64,000 nucleotides of DNA from Mobiluncus porci (GTDB lineage: Bacteria; Actinomycetota; Actinomycetes; Actinomycetales; Actinomycetaceae), in assembly GCF_009695935.1 (NCBI RefSeq), contig NZ_VUMY01000007.1, positions 58,971 to 122,970 on the forward strand. Reading direction: 5' to 3'. Position 1 is the stretch's first letter, and the number at the start of each line of letters is the position of its first letter. Position numbers and translations under genes: made by a program. This document shows, piece after piece, positions 54,162-63,857 of this stretch. Below the pieces are notes generated by a model. It was not told the DNA's origin. It worked only from the letters and a program-made list of their open reading frames with translations, and searched no databases.

Positions 54162-54995
54162 ATGGATTCTTGGCCCGTAGAACCTACAGTTCCCTTATTT
54201 TTCCAAAATTCACAAACAACACTGTTTCTTGACGATGCCATCGCGGCTCTCGGCAAAGTTCACGATGAAAGTGTAGACATGATTTTTGCTGACCCGCCCT
54301 ATTTCCTTTCAAATGGGGGAATTTCGTGTTCCGGAGGAAAACAGGTCTCTGTCAACAAAGGAAGTTGGGATGAGGGCGTAGGTACCGAAGAAAAGCATGA
54401 CTTTAACCGCAAGTGGATTCGTGAATGCAAACGCGTGTTGACTGTCAGCGGCACCATTTGGATTTCAGGAACTTTCCATAACATCTATTCCATAGGCTTC
54501 GCTCTGGAACAGGAGGGATTCAAGATTCTCAACAACATCACCTGGCAGAAGCTAAATCCGCCTCCAAATCTGGGGTGCCGTTGCTTTACTCATTCCACTG
54601 AAACTATCCTGTGGGCTAAGAAAGACGCCAAATCCTCTCGTCATTTTTTTGATTATGCTCTCATGAAAGAGCTAAACGGAGGGAAACAAATGAAGGATGT
54701 TTGGGCGGGCCCGCTGACACCAAAAAGAGAAAAAATATTCGGTAAACACCCCACTCAGAAACCCGAATATCTCCTTGAACGAATCATTTTAGCTTCCAGC
54801 CAAGCCGGAGATCTACTTCTTGATCCTTTCGTAGGTTCAGGGACAACAGCGGTGGTGGCAAACCGACTCCACCGCCGTTGCCTTGGTATCGACAATTCCT
54901 CGGAATACTTAGAGATAGCTAAACAGAGACTCGAGAATTCAGGGAAGCTACAGACCAGCTCGGTTGAGATGTTGAAAGGAAGGGAACATGCGTGA
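54162..54995 (+). CDS. dpnA: DpnA-like second adenine methyltransferase
   Basis: The 277-residue protein carries motif IV first (FADPPYFLSNGGISCSGGKQ, DPPY at 44-47) and motif I late (LDPFVGSGTTAVVANRLHRR), the beta-class permuted order of DpnA. DpnA methylates GATC and can act on single-stranded DNA, protecting incoming DNA in the S. pneumoniae system. HPTQKPEYLLERIILASSQA is another family block. The start has GAGGAATAGG upstream. It overlaps the endonuclease gene by 8 bp. Confidence 0.88.
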   Translation: MDSWPVEPTVPLFFQNSQTTLFLDDAIAALGKVHDESVDMIFADPPYFLSNGGISCSGGKQVSVNKGSWDEGVGTEEKHDFNRKWIRECKRVLTVSGTIWISGTFHNIYSIGFALEQEGFKILNNITWQKLNPPPNLGCRCFTHSTETILWAKKDAKSSRHFFDYALMKELNGGKQMKDVWAGPLTPKREKIFGKHPTQKPEYLLERIILASSQAGDLLLDPFVGSGTTAVVANRLHRRCLGIDNSSEYLEIAKQRLENSGKLQTSSVEMLKGREHA

Positions 54996-55875
54996 CTTTG
55001 ATACCTGGTTTCAAAATTTCAAGACGTCCATCGCTACCTACGCCTACTACGCTGATTGGGAAAAGATTTTCAGGAATGCAGATTCTGTGAAAATAGAGCT
55101 CAATATCATGAACTCGCTAGTGGGATCTAAGAATATTAAAGTAGATTTCCTCGCTCTTATTGCCAGATACCCAGAGATTAGGAAAGCAATTCCGATACTC
55201 CTCGCGAAAAGAGAACTGGGTATTTCGGTACTGGATCCCCAGGATGGCTACAAGGTTTATGATTTTTCCAGTCACGGCATAACTGATGCTGAATGCGCCG
55301 AGTTTATGGAGAAAACCGGTCTTTTTATGCTCATTAGTCAGCGCATTGTGGATAATCTTTATGACTACGTCACCGGAATTGAGACCGGACTCGATTCAAA
55401 TGCGAGAAAAAACCGTGGCGGTCACCTCATGGAAAGCGTCGTACAAAGTTATCTCGTGGAAGCCGGATTGGTTCTTGGCTCGCCTAGTGCCCCAACACCA
55501 GTTGCGGGAACTTACTATCCCGAATTTTATGCCAGTAGGCTACAGTCTTGGGGTCTGGATATGTCTCCCCTAACGAACCGAGGAAAATCCAGCAAGCGTT
55601 TCGATTTCGTTGTCTGCACACCACGTGCAATCTACGGAATTGAAACCAATTTTTATGGCTCGGGAGGTTCCAAGCTCAACGAAACCGCTCGTTCCTATAA
55701 GCAACTTGCGGAGGAAGCCTCTCAAATCCCAGGATTCGAATTTGTGTGGTTCACGGACGGCAAGGGGTGGGCTACTGCCAGGGGCAATCTTCGGGAGACC
55801 TTCGAAACCATGGAGCATCTCTATTCCATAGCAGATCTCGAAGCGGGAATTTGTTCCCAGCTCTTCTGCGCTTAG
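54988..55875 (+). CDS. dpnB: DpnII-type restriction endonuclease (GATC)
   Basis: The 295-residue protein matches the DpnII family: ADSVKIELNIMNSLVGSKNI near the N-terminus, VLDPQDGYKVYDFSSHGITD, and LDSNARKNRGGHLMESVVQS. The catalytic PD-(D/E)xK-like segment is GKSSKRFDFVVCTPRAIYGI followed by ETNFYGSGGSKLNETARSYK. The start has GGAAGGGAAC and overlaps dpnA. The order methylase, methylase, nuclease is that of S. pneumoniae dpnM-dpnA-dpnB. Confidence 0.88.
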   Translation: MRDFDTWFQNFKTSIATYAYYADWEKIFRNADSVKIELNIMNSLVGSKNIKVDFLALIARYPEIRKAIPILLAKRELGISVLDPQDGYKVYDFSSHGITDAECAEFMEKTGLFMLISQRIVDNLYDYVTGIETGLDSNARKNRGGHLMESVVQSYLVEAGLVLGSPSAPTPVAGTYYPEFYASRLQSWGLDMSPLTNRGKSSKRFDFVVCTPRAIYGIETNFYGSGGSKLNETARSYKQLAEEASQIPGFEFVWFTDGKGWATARGNLRETFETMEHLYSIADLEAGICSQLFCA

Positions 55876-55876
55876 T

Positions 55877-56347
55877 TCACGCCGTAGCGGCGGCAGCGTT
55901 TTGTGGAGGCGGATCTTTGGGGTCGATGGTACAGATTTTTTCGACTGCGATCCCGCCGGCGACCATGAGGCTCGCTCCGATCAGGCCAGCGATTTTAGTT
56001 CCCAACAGGGCCAGCAAAGACTCATTGCCGAAATTCAGCAAGAGGAACAGGATTTGACCGCCAAAATACCCCGCCGAGATGGCTCCCACGTGGGATAACG
56101 CTAGGCTCAAAGCGGCTACTCTCGCGGCTCCCACTGCGGACATCCAGGTCGGTTTGCGCTCTTTGAACCGGTGGACATGCCACCCCAGCCATCCGGTGAA
56201 TCCTGTCACCGCCGCCGCACCCAGCCCGAATTCGTAGCCGCTGGCGGGCAGGTTCGATCCACGGTTCAACAAACCGCTGAAAAATGCCACGGTGAGGGCG
56301 CCCACCAAGAGGGCCATCCCGAGAAGCACCAGCGGTTTCGAATGCAT
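55877..56347 (-). CDS. DUF3180 membrane protein
   Basis: The protein has 156 residues from MHSKPLVLLGMALLVGALTV, whose ATG overlaps the folBK stop (TAATG); a frame 11 codons longer lies inside folBK. Four TM helices are visible, with an HRFKERKPTW loop between the second and third. DUF3180 genes follow folK throughout actinobacteria, but their role is unknown. It converges with the restriction-endonuclease gene with one base between them, so the cassette sits right against this conserved operon. Confidence 0.85.
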   Translation of the reverse strand: MHSKPLVLLGMALLVGALTVAFFSGLLNRGSNLPASGYEFGLGAAAVTGFTGWLGWHVHRFKERKPTWMSAVGAARVAALSLALSHVGAISAGYFGGQILFLLLNFGNESLLALLGTKIAGLIGASLMVAGGIAVEKICTIDPKDPPPQNAAAATA

Positions 56348-57639
56348 TAGCTCGCCTCGTGTTTCCGCACGCGGCGCCACCCCGGTTTTGTGACTTGCTC
56401 CGTTGACTCGCTCTTGACCGATTCCCCGCCGTTACCGGAGGAGGAACTTGAGCGTTCTAGGAAAATTTCGCCGGTCACATCATCAACCACGCGGTGTTCC
56501 CCGCCGGTTCCCAGCGCGGCCTGCCAAGACGGCAGCCCATAGTTTCCGTCCAGCGTTTCCGAAGCCCTCCGCGGGGTTCCGAGAACGCTCGTTTCCGTGC
56601 CCTCCTCAACGGAATTCTCGGATGTTGCGCTGTCTGGAGCTTCCACGGACTCCCCCCAAGGATTCGCGCGCTCCGTGTCGGGCGCTACCTCCAGCCAGTC
56701 GGGCCACAGGTTGACGATTCCGTCGCGGTCTTCGGCTTTAGTAGCAAGTTCAGTCACTAGCTCTCCGCCCAGCTTCGCGGTAGCATCCAATTTCGCCCAG
56801 GGCACCAACACGAAAGCCCGCGAGGCCGCGTGGGGATGCGGCAAGGTCAGTCGCGGGTCGCTAGATTCCACCCCTTCGACCGCAATCACATCCACATCGA
56901 GTGTTCGCGCTGCCCAATGTGAGGGCCGCTCCCGATGGTGGACCTGTTCAAAGTGATGGGCTAAATCGAGAAGCTCAGAGGCAGAAAGACGGGACACGAG
57001 ACGGACCACTGCGTTGTAATAATCCGGTTGTGGGGCCTGACCCGAGGCCAACACGGGACGAGTCCGCGCGAGTGGAGACACCGCAACCTCATCGAATTCG
57101 GGGGCGGACTGTAGCGCTGACACCACTTCTCGCAGGGTTTTTACCGGATCCCCCAGGTTCGCCCCCAACGCTAAGACGGCAGCGCGGGGTTTTTCGGGTC
57201 GAACTGTCAAAGCCACCGCCAGACGGGCGGTTTCTTTCTCAAAGTCCTCCCGAGTTCGATAAATCTCAATCGAGACATCACCAAATTCGACTTTCAAGGG
57301 CGCTTGCGGTTTGTGAACCGTGACTTCCACGGCATCGATACGTTCGTCTTCCAGGACTTTCATGGCGATACGCTGGGCCAGGCGCTCAATCAGGGCCACG
57401 CTTTTTCCGCGCACCACCGAAAGAATCTTGTCCGTGACCGCCGCGTAGTCGATGGTCAAAGCTAGGTCATCCACTCTCGCGGCAGCGCGTGAGTCAAACC
57501 ACAAAGAAATATCGACCACAAAATTCTGGGGTTGATGGTGTTCTGCTTCTAAAACCCCGTGGACTCCAGAGGCATGGATGCCCCTCAAAGTGATGCAATC
57601 AGCGGGTTTCCCCGATAGTTGACGAGTTCTCCTGGTCAC
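56347..57639 (-). CDS. folBK: dihydroneopterin aldolase / HPPK fusion
   Basis: Residues ~15-130 are FolB (ITLRGIHASGVHGVLEAEHH, LTIDYAAVTDKILSVVRGKS, and VTVHKPQAPL). Residues ~150-315 are FolK, with AAVLALGANLGDPVKTLREV, the pyrophosphate-donor block HHRERPSHWAARTLDVDVIA and LTLPHPHAASRAFVLVPWA. The enzyme pair converts dihydroneopterin to 6-hydroxymethyl-dihydropterin diphosphate for folate. Residues ~330-430 are a polar, probably disordered tail not seen in single-domain FolK. The fusion lies directly after folP. Confidence 0.93.
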   Translation of the reverse strand: MTRRTRQLSGKPADCITLRGIHASGVHGVLEAEHHQPQNFVVDISLWFDSRAAARVDDLALTIDYAAVTDKILSVVRGKSVALIERLAQRIAMKVLEDERIDAVEVTVHKPQAPLKVEFGDVSIEIYRTREDFEKETARLAVALTVRPEKPRAAVLALGANLGDPVKTLREVVSALQSAPEFDEVAVSPLARTRPVLASGQAPQPDYYNAVVRLVSRLSASELLDLAHHFEQVHHRERPSHWAARTLDVDVIAVEGVESSDPRLTLPHPHAASRAFVLVPWAKLDATAKLGGELVTELATKAEDRDGIVNLWPDWLEVAPDTERANPWGESVEAPDSATSENSVEEGTETSVLGTPRRASETLDGNYGLPSWQAALGTGGEHRVVDDVTGEIFLERSSSSSGNGGESVKSESTEQVTKPGWRRVRKHEAS

Positions 57640-57698
57640 GCTTTCCCTCTCACTGTACCTTTTACAAATGCTGGCTCACGACGCGGCTTCTAGACGCC

Positions 57699-58583
57699 TT
57701 AGAGGACGGTCCTCGGCTCGTGGAATTCCTTCAGCTTTTCCAAAGCCCTGATCCCCACGACCACCGGTTCTACCTGGTGGACCCGCACGGCCCAAGCTCC
57801 TTTCAGGGCACAGAAGAACGCTAGCGAAGCCGTCACGTCATCTCGCGCGTGCCTTTCCACTGCGTGAGTTTCGTAATCCGCGAGGAATCGCTTGCGGGAA
57901 GGGCCGACTAAGACGGGGAAGCCTCTCCCGAGATAGGTGTCAAGATTGGCTAGCACGTCCCAGTCCTGGTCACCCTGTTTGGAAAAGCCCAGACCGGGGT
58001 CAATAATCACGCGCCGCAAATCTATGTCCCCCCGCTCGCGCATTACCTCCAAACGTTCGCGCAGTTCTTGCCACACTTCAAGATGAGGATTTTCATAGAC
58101 CGCCAGCCGGTTCGCGTCTTTCAGATGACCGCGCCAATGTTGACATAGGTAACTGACCTCGGGGTTTTCTCCCATGATTTCCGCGACGACGGAAAACATC
58201 TCGGAATCGACCATCCCACCGGAGACATCGTTGATGATTTTGGCTCCGGCTTTCCAGGCGGCCCGCGCCGTCTCAGCATGCATGGTGTCACAAGAAATCA
58301 GTGCGCCTTGACCTGCCAGCGCGCTGATGACCGGCGCTACCCGATCGATTTCTTCGGCCACGCTCACCGCATCGTTACCGGGCGCGGTAGATTCCCCGCC
58401 CACATCTATCAAGTCTGCCCCCGAGGAAAGCATCGACTGCCCATGAGCGATGGCAGCATCGGTGTCAAACCACCGTCCCCCGTCCGAAAACGAGTTCGGC
58501 GTGACGTTCAACACGCCCATCACCAGAGTCCTAGGAGGTCGCAAATACGCTGGAATCTCGGTATCGTAGGTGGTTTCACTCAT
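57699..58583 (-). CDS. folP: dihydropteroate synthase
   Basis: The 294-residue TIM-barrel enzyme joins pterin diphosphate and p-aminobenzoate; it is the sulfonamide target. VMGVLNVTPNSFSDGG (21-36) and DLIDVGGESTAPGNDAVS are the signature loops, and RRVIIDPGLGFSKQGDQDWD the third. It follows folE by 17 bp in the ftsH-folE-folP-folBK operon. Confidence 0.96.
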   Translation of the reverse strand: MSETTYDTEIPAYLRPPRTLVMGVLNVTPNSFSDGGRWFDTDAAIAHGQSMLSSGADLIDVGGESTAPGNDAVSVAEEIDRVAPVISALAGQGALISCDTMHAETARAAWKAGAKIINDVSGGMVDSEMFSVVAEIMGENPEVSYLCQHWRGHLKDANRLAVYENPHLEVWQELRERLEVMRERGDIDLRRVIIDPGLGFSKQGDQDWDVLANLDTYLGRGFPVLVGPSRKRFLADYETHAVERHARDDVTASLAFFCALKGAWAVRVHQVEPVVVGIRALEKLKEFHEPRTVL

Positions 58584-58600
58584 GATTTACTCCTTCTTTC

Positions 58601-59179
58601 TCAACCTCTCGAAAGAATCAGGCTCATAGCCTCAGACCTGGTCGCTTGGGAGGTCTGCATCACCCCGCGCACCGCCGAAGTTGTAGTATGGGCTCCGGGC
58701 TTCTTCACCCCGCGAACTGTCATGCACATGTGTTCGGCCTGGAGCACCACGATGACTCCCTGCGGCTGCAACACTTCCCAAACCGCGTCGGAAATCTGTT
58801 CGGTCAGGCGTTCTTGCACCTGGAGACGGTGTGCATATCCGTCAACCAGCCGCGCCAACTTCGACAACCCCGTAATCCGCTTGTCCTTCGGTATATAGCC
58901 CACATGGGCTCGTCCGAAGAACGGTAGGAGGTGGTGTTCACAAGTGGAGTTGAAGGGGATGTCCTTGACGAGAACCAAGTCATTGTGTTCGACAGGGAAA
59001 AGACGCTTTAGATGCTCTCTCGGGTCGATGCGGTATCCCTCCAGGAGTTCCGCAAACGACCTCCCCAACCGAGCCGGAGTTTCGAGCAGTCCTTCCCGAT
59101 CGGGGTCTTCTCCCACGGCAATAAGCAGGTCGCGGATCGCTTTTTCCACTCCGGCTTGGTTGTATTCGCCAGCGGTCAT
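58601..59179 (-). CDS. folE: GTP cyclohydrolase I
   Basis: The 192-residue enzyme makes dihydroneopterin triphosphate from GTP, the first step to folate. [20 protein letters not shown] holds the zinc-binding Cys/His and catalytic residues; [20 protein letters not shown] and [20 protein letters not shown] (second zinc cysteine) follow. Its start overlaps the ftsH stop by 4 bp, so translation is coupled. Confidence 0.97.
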   Translation of the reverse strand: MTAGEYNQAGVEKAIRDLLIAVGEDPDREGLLETPARLGRSFAELLEGYRIDPREHLKRLFPVEHNDLVLVKDIPFNSTCEHHLLPFFGRAHVGYIPKDKRITGLSKLARLVDGYAHRLQVQERLTEQISDAVWEVLQPQGVIVVLQAEHMCMTVRGVKKPGAHTTTSAVRGVMQTSQATRSEAMSLILSRG

Positions 59180-61482
59180 TGGTCTTTCTCCTCTCCCTGG
59201 TTCGGAACATAGGGTTCTTCCTCGTCCAAAATCCGGATCTCTCCCGTGGCGGGAGGGGGTACCTGGTTGGAACCTGGGGCAGGCGCGCTGGCGGGTGTGG
59301 GGGCGGTTGCGGGCTCACCGGTATCCTCCGGTTTAGTCTCGCCGTCTCCCGTTGGAGCTCCCTTCTCGGGTTGCCCAGTCTCCGGTTTCACCTCATCTGG
59401 CTGGTAGGGAACCGTCCCGCCCAATCCGGCATCCGCCAGGGGGCGATCCGCCGCATCCAAGGCGAACTGGCCGGTGGTGGATTCCAAGGCTTTGGCGGAG
59501 CGGATCCGAACCGACTCCGGAATCTCTATCGGCCCGCGGCCGGAGGACTCCAGCCCGGGATAGGAACGCCACGGGCTACGATCGGAGACCTTTTTCACTC
59601 CGGCAAAAATCCCCTCGAGCGCCTTTTCATCCAGGGTTTCCTCCTCCAAGAGGCGGCGCGCCAGATTGTCGAGGATGTCGCGATTATTCTCAATAATCCA
59701 CCAGGCTTCACGGGTGGCGGCTTCCATCAACTGTTGGATTTCTTCATCGATACTCGCCGCGGTCGCGTCCGAATAGCCCTGAGATTTTCCGTAATCCATC
59801 CCTACAAAGGGTTCATCGTGAGACGTGCCGTATTTCACCGCGCCGAGTTCTTTCGAAAGTCCCCAACGGGTCACCATTTTGCGGGCGATTTCGGTGGCTT
59901 TCTCGATATCGGAGGCCGCACCGGTGGAGGGATCCTTGAACACAATCTCTTCCACGACGCGCCCGCCCATGGCATAGACCAGCTGGTCAAGAAGCTGGTT
60001 GCGAGTTTCGGAGTATCTGTCTTCCGTGGGCATCACCATCGTGTAGCCCAGCGCGCGTCCGCGGGGAAGAATCGTGACCTTCGTGACCGGATCGGAATAG
60101 TTTGAAGCCGCCGCACACAGGGCGTGGCCGCCTTCGTGATAGGCCGTCACCAGTTTGTCGTGGTCATTCATAATCCGCGAATGCTTCTGGGGTCCAGCGA
60201 TTACGCGATCCACGGCTTCATCCAAGTCTCTCTCATTGATGACCTCGCGGGTGTGACGCGCCGCCAACAGCGCCGCTTCGTTCAAAACATTGGCCAAATC
60301 CGCGCCGGTGAATCCGGGGGTTCGCTTCGCCAGCGAGCTCAAATCCGCGTCCGTTCCCAGCGGCTTGTTCTTGGCGTGAACCGCCAAAATGGCTTCTCGC
60401 CCCTTGAGGTCGGGGGCCTCGACCGCGACCTGACGGTCGAAACGCCCCGGGCGGAGCAAAGCCGGATCCAAAACATCGGGCCGGTTCGTCGCGGCAATCA
60501 TAATGACATTCGTACGCTCATCAAAACCGTCCATCTCCACCAGTAACTGGTTCAGGGTTTGTTCGCGCTCGTCGTGGCCTCCGCCCATGCCGGTGCCGCG
60601 GTGGCGTCCCACTGCGTCAATCTCATCGACGAAAATAATCGCCGGAGCGGCTGCGCGCGCTTGCTCAAACAGGTCACGCACCCGCGAGGCACCCATCCCG
60701 ACAAACATCTCCACAAATTCCGAGCCAGACATGGAGAAGAAGGGCACTCCGGCTTCGCCAGCCACCGCCTTGGCGAGCAGGGTCTTGCCGGTTCCGGGAG
60801 GCCCGTAGAGCAGCACACCCTTCGGGATTTTCGCCCCGACCTTGTGGAATTTTTCCGGTTCGGCCAAAAATTCTTTAATCTCTTGGAGCTCTTCGACTGC
60901 CTCGTTGACTCCCGCCACGTCAGCAAAAGTCACCTTGGTTTCATCCTCTTTGTTGAACTGTCTCGCGCGAGCCCGACCGAATCCAAAGGCACCCAGGCCC
61001 CCGCTCATCCGAGAGGCGAACCAGAAGAACACGGCGAACAACAAGACCATCGGAATCATCAAAGTCAGCATCGACTCCCACCAGGTCGAAACCGGATAGA
61101 TGGAGTCGTATCCCTTCTTCGGGTCAGCCTTCGCGACCGCCGTTGCCACCGTTTCCGCCTGGGGGCGAACATAGGAAAACGCGACTTTCTTCCCCAGGTT
61201 AGAATCCGGTTTCATCCCGAAAAGGCCCTCTTTCGGGAGAAACTCTTTCGGACGCTTATAGTCCTTGGTGAGTTCCATCGACACGGTCTGGGTTCCGTCG
61301 TTGATGACCACCTTCTCAACCGTATTGCCATCGAGGAGATTCACCCCCTCCACGGTGGTGATACGTTTAGGCCCACCTTGGCTGGAAAAAAACACGAAGG
61401 CAGCAATAATCGCCACCACGACGAGAGCCCCGATCCAGCCGCTGAGCTGTTTTTTCTTGTCGACTTTTGAGCTTTGTTCCAT
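59176..61482 (-). CDS. ftsH: ATP-dependent zinc metalloprotease FtsH
   Basis: The 768-residue protein starts at [11 protein letters not shown]; an extra 35 codons upstream lack a binding site. TM helices lie at ~15-33 and ~138-157, flanking the extracytoplasmic domain. The AAA module has Walker A GPPGTGKT (227-234), Walker B with DEID (286-289) and the second region of homology [18 protein letters not shown]. The protease site is HEGGH at 449-453. Residues ~650-768 form a long P/G/E-rich cytoplasmic tail, usual in actinobacteria. It degrades unassembled membrane proteins and regulators. hpt normally precedes it directly; here a glycosyltransferase gene intervenes. Confidence 0.96.
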   Translation of the reverse strand: MEQSSKVDKKKQLSGWIGALVVVAIIAAFVFFSSQGGPKRITTVEGVNLLDGNTVEKVVINDGTQTVSMELTKDYKRPKEFLPKEGLFGMKPDSNLGKKVAFSYVRPQAETVATAVAKADPKKGYDSIYPVSTWWESMLTLMIPMVLLFAVFFWFASRMSGGLGAFGFGRARARQFNKEDETKVTFADVAGVNEAVEELQEIKEFLAEPEKFHKVGAKIPKGVLLYGPPGTGKTLLAKAVAGEAGVPFFSMSGSEFVEMFVGMGASRVRDLFEQARAAAPAIIFVDEIDAVGRHRGTGMGGGHDEREQTLNQLLVEMDGFDERTNVIMIAATNRPDVLDPALLRPGRFDRQVAVEAPDLKGREAILAVHAKNKPLGTDADLSSLAKRTPGFTGADLANVLNEAALLAARHTREVINERDLDEAVDRVIAGPQKHSRIMNDHDKLVTAYHEGGHALCAAASNYSDPVTKVTILPRGRALGYTMVMPTEDRYSETRNQLLDQLVYAMGGRVVEEIVFKDPSTGAASDIEKATEIARKMVTRWGLSKELGAVKYGTSHDEPFVGMDYGKSQGYSDATAASIDEEIQQLMEAATREAWWIIENNRDILDNLARRLLEEETLDEKALEGIFAGVKKVSDRSPWRSYPGLESSGRGPIEIPESVRIRSAKALESTTGQFALDAADRPLADAGLGGTVPYQPDEVKPETGQPEKGAPTGDGETKPEDTGEPATAPTPASAPAPGSNQVPPPATGEIRILDEEEPYVPNQGEEKDQ

Positions 61483-61700
61483 CTTTCCGATTTCTCTTCG
61501 ATCTATTGAACCCCCTAAGCCTATCAAGGCCCACAAACCGAAAATAACGCTAAGTTCCTCCTCGAGAAGGAACCGGCACTTTTTCATAAGTAATTACTGG
61601 CTTAACCGACTAGCTTCGCTGGTAGGGGCTAAACTGAAGTTACCCCCATAAAAGACGGCTTTCAATCCTCGCCTCAAAGAATCCGCGGAAAGGAAACGCT

Positions 61701-62918
61701 ATGAAGATTGTGATTGCTGGTGACACCTATCCCCCCGACATCAGCGGAGCCTCCACTTTCACTTCCAATCTTGCTAACGGTTTGCTGGCCCGAGGCCATA
61801 CCGTCCACGTCATTGCGCCGTCCCCCATCGGTCGACCCTATCGCGAGAGGAAAGACGGGGTTTTCGAACATCGGATGCGTTCCCATGAGTACCTGACATT
61901 CCGCGGTTTCTACCTCTGTTTCCCGTGGGAGACGGAGGCGACGGTTCGAAAGATTCTCAAGACCTTACAGCCCGATGTGGTTCACATTCAATCGCCTTTC
62001 ACCGTGGGTCGCGTTGCCGCAAAGTGGGCGAACCGCCTGGAGATTCCCCTGGTCGCCACGAATCACTTTATGCCCGACAACGTGATGGACCATCTTCCGT
62101 TGCGTCTCCCGAAGCTCCTTTTGAAAGGGATTGCCAATTTTGCTTGGGAAGATTTGGGGTCGGTCTTCAAACGCGCCGACCGTTTGACTGCGCCCAGCCC
62201 TTCCGCAGCCGAACTGATGCGTAATCGGGCGAAGCTCGGGGGAATTCTTCCGGTCAGCTGCGGGGTTGATATCGAGAAGTATCAACAAGCTGCCAAAAAA
62301 GCTACGCCTCACCACGTCCCGCACCTGCTGTTTGTGGGACGCTTGGAAAAAGAAAAAAGTGTCAACGAGATTCTAGAAGCCCTGGCTTTACTCCAACCGT
62401 CTACCCCGCTGCATTTCGATATCGTGGGGGACGGCTCCATGCTTGACGAATGGCAGAGCCTGGCGGCAAATCTTCGAGTGGCCGACCGCGTTAGTTTCCA
62501 CGGTTTTCTCAGCCAAAAAGAGCTCCTAGAAATGTTTGGTCAGGCCGATATTTTCGTCAACGCCAGTATTGCCGAGCTGCAGTCCATCGTCACCCTGGAG
62601 GCTATGAGCGCCGGAAAGCCCGTGATTCTAGCCAATGCGGTATCGCTGCCGCATCTGGTGAACCACGGCGTCAACGGGTATCTTTTCCAGCCGGGAGATG
62701 TGGAACAACTTGCGACCTATCTTGAGGAGCTCGCACTGAATCCCCAGCGGCGGAAATTCATGGGGAAGATGAGTCGGGAACTTGTCCAGGCTCATTCTTT
62801 CGAGAAAACCCTTGACACCTACGAGGGGCTTTATCAAGGAGCTATCGAGGACCTACAAACGAGCCGGTTCACTTTGCAGTCCCTCAGCCCGCGGTTTTCG
62901 TCTTTCCACCAGGCCTAG
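61701..62918 (+). CDS. GT4-family glycosyltransferase
   Basis: The 405-residue GT-B enzyme begins [20 protein letters not shown], the acceptor-domain start typical of diacylglycerol or lipid glucosyltransferases. [20 protein letters not shown] opens the donor domain, and [17 protein letters not shown] is the EX7E nucleotide-sugar motif. [20 protein letters not shown] and [17 protein letters not shown] fit the glycolipid-synthase branch. It is on the plus strand between hpt and ftsH, overlaps hpt by 4 bp at the 3' ends, and has GGAAAGGAAACGCT before its start. A role in membrane glycolipid synthesis is inferred. Confidence 0.85.
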   Translation: MKIVIAGDTYPPDISGASTFTSNLANGLLARGHTVHVIAPSPIGRPYRERKDGVFEHRMRSHEYLTFRGFYLCFPWETEATVRKILKTLQPDVVHIQSPFTVGRVAAKWANRLEIPLVATNHFMPDNVMDHLPLRLPKLLLKGIANFAWEDLGSVFKRADRLTAPSPSAAELMRNRAKLGGILPVSCGVDIEKYQQAAKKATPHHVPHLLFVGRLEKEKSVNEILEALALLQPSTPLHFDIVGDGSMLDEWQSLAANLRVADRVSFHGFLSQKELLEMFGQADIFVNASIAELQSIVTLEAMSAGKPVILANAVSLPHLVNHGVNGYLFQPGDVEQLATYLEELALNPQRRKFMGKMSRELVQAHSFEKTLDTYEGLYQGAIEDLQTSRFTLQSLSPRFSSFHQA

Positions 62919-63472
62919 TGTTTTTCGTAAACGTGGGGCGCCAACAAACCCACGAACGGCAAGTTCCGGTATTTCTCGGCATAGTCGAGCCCATAACCGA
63001 CCACGAACTCATTGGGGATATCGAAGCCGACGTAGCGAGGCGTGATATTCGTTTTTGCCGCGTCCGGTTTCCGGAGCAGAGTAGCGATATTGAGTGAGGC
63101 GCAGCCGCGAGTGCGCAGGTTCGCTTCGAGCCACGACAGTGTCAAACCGGAATCAATGATGTCTTCCACGATGAGAACGTGGCGATCTTTGATGTCCGTG
63201 TCGAGGTCTTTGAGGATCCTCACCACGCCGGAGGACTTGGTTCCAGAACCGTAGGAGGAAACCGCCATCCAGTCCATCTGGACGGGGGTGTGGAGTTTTC
63301 GCGCCAAATCGGCCATGACCATGACGGCTCCTCGCAACACTCCCACCAGGAGAATCTCGTGACCTGCATAGTCTTTGTCGATAACTTCGGCCATTTGAGC
63401 CAGTCGGTCCTGGATTTGCTGCTCGGTCAAAAGCACTTTTTTGAGGTCATTTCCCATGTCATTGGCGTCCAT
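62915..63472 (-). CDS. hpt: hypoxanthine(-guanine) phosphoribosyltransferase
   Basis: It salvages hypoxanthine or guanine with PRPP. The 185-residue form starts at [20 protein letters not shown], preceded by GAAAGGAAACGT; a frame 28 codons longer is not family-like. [18 protein letters not shown] binds diphosphate, [20 protein letters not shown] is the flexible loop, and [20 protein letters not shown] is the PRPP motif. tilS, the common upstream partner, is not present before the window's insertion-sequence edge. Confidence 0.95.
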   Translation of the reverse strand: MDANDMGNDLKKVLLTEQQIQDRLAQMAEVIDKDYAGHEILLVGVLRGAVMVMADLARKLHTPVQMDWMAVSSYGSGTKSSGVVRILKDLDTDIKDRHVLIVEDIIDSGLTLSWLEANLRTRGCASLNIATLLRKPDAAKTNITPRYVGFDIPNEFVVGYGLDYAEKYRNLPFVGLLAPHVYEKH

Positions 63473-63857
63473 ACGTTTCCTTTCGAGTCCACCACCAATC
63501 CTAGTGCGTCTCGAGAGTTTTCGGGCAACGTTTGCCTCAGGTGCTTGTACGGACAAATAGCATTGGAAGACTTGCTAATTCCTCGTAAAGCCAAGTTCAG
63601 GCAGGGGCGATAAAAACTACCCTAAAACTTGGGTCGGATTTAATAGCAAGATTTTCTCTCCGCAGCTTTACCTGACTTGCACAACTTTAGTGTGTTTTTA
63701 GCTGGGCAATGATTCTTTCGATTTTGGGTTCAATCTTAGGGTTGGCGGAGATTTGCTGTCCTCCGGGCATCTTGATGGTGACTTCTCTCAATGGTCACAG
63801 GAGTTTGACGAGTTTTTTTGTTGTGATTCTGAAGCGTCCTGGGTTTTGTTCCGCTTC
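63473..63857. other. intergenic region between hpt and the IS3 fragment
   Basis: No supported gene was found. It presumably contains the hpt promoter next to 63473 and the end of the insertion sequence next to 63858. Short frames such as MPGGQQISANPKIEPKIERI on the minus strand (near 63705-63785) have no family similarity that I recognise. No terminal inverted repeat could be fixed by eye. Confidence 0.4.
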
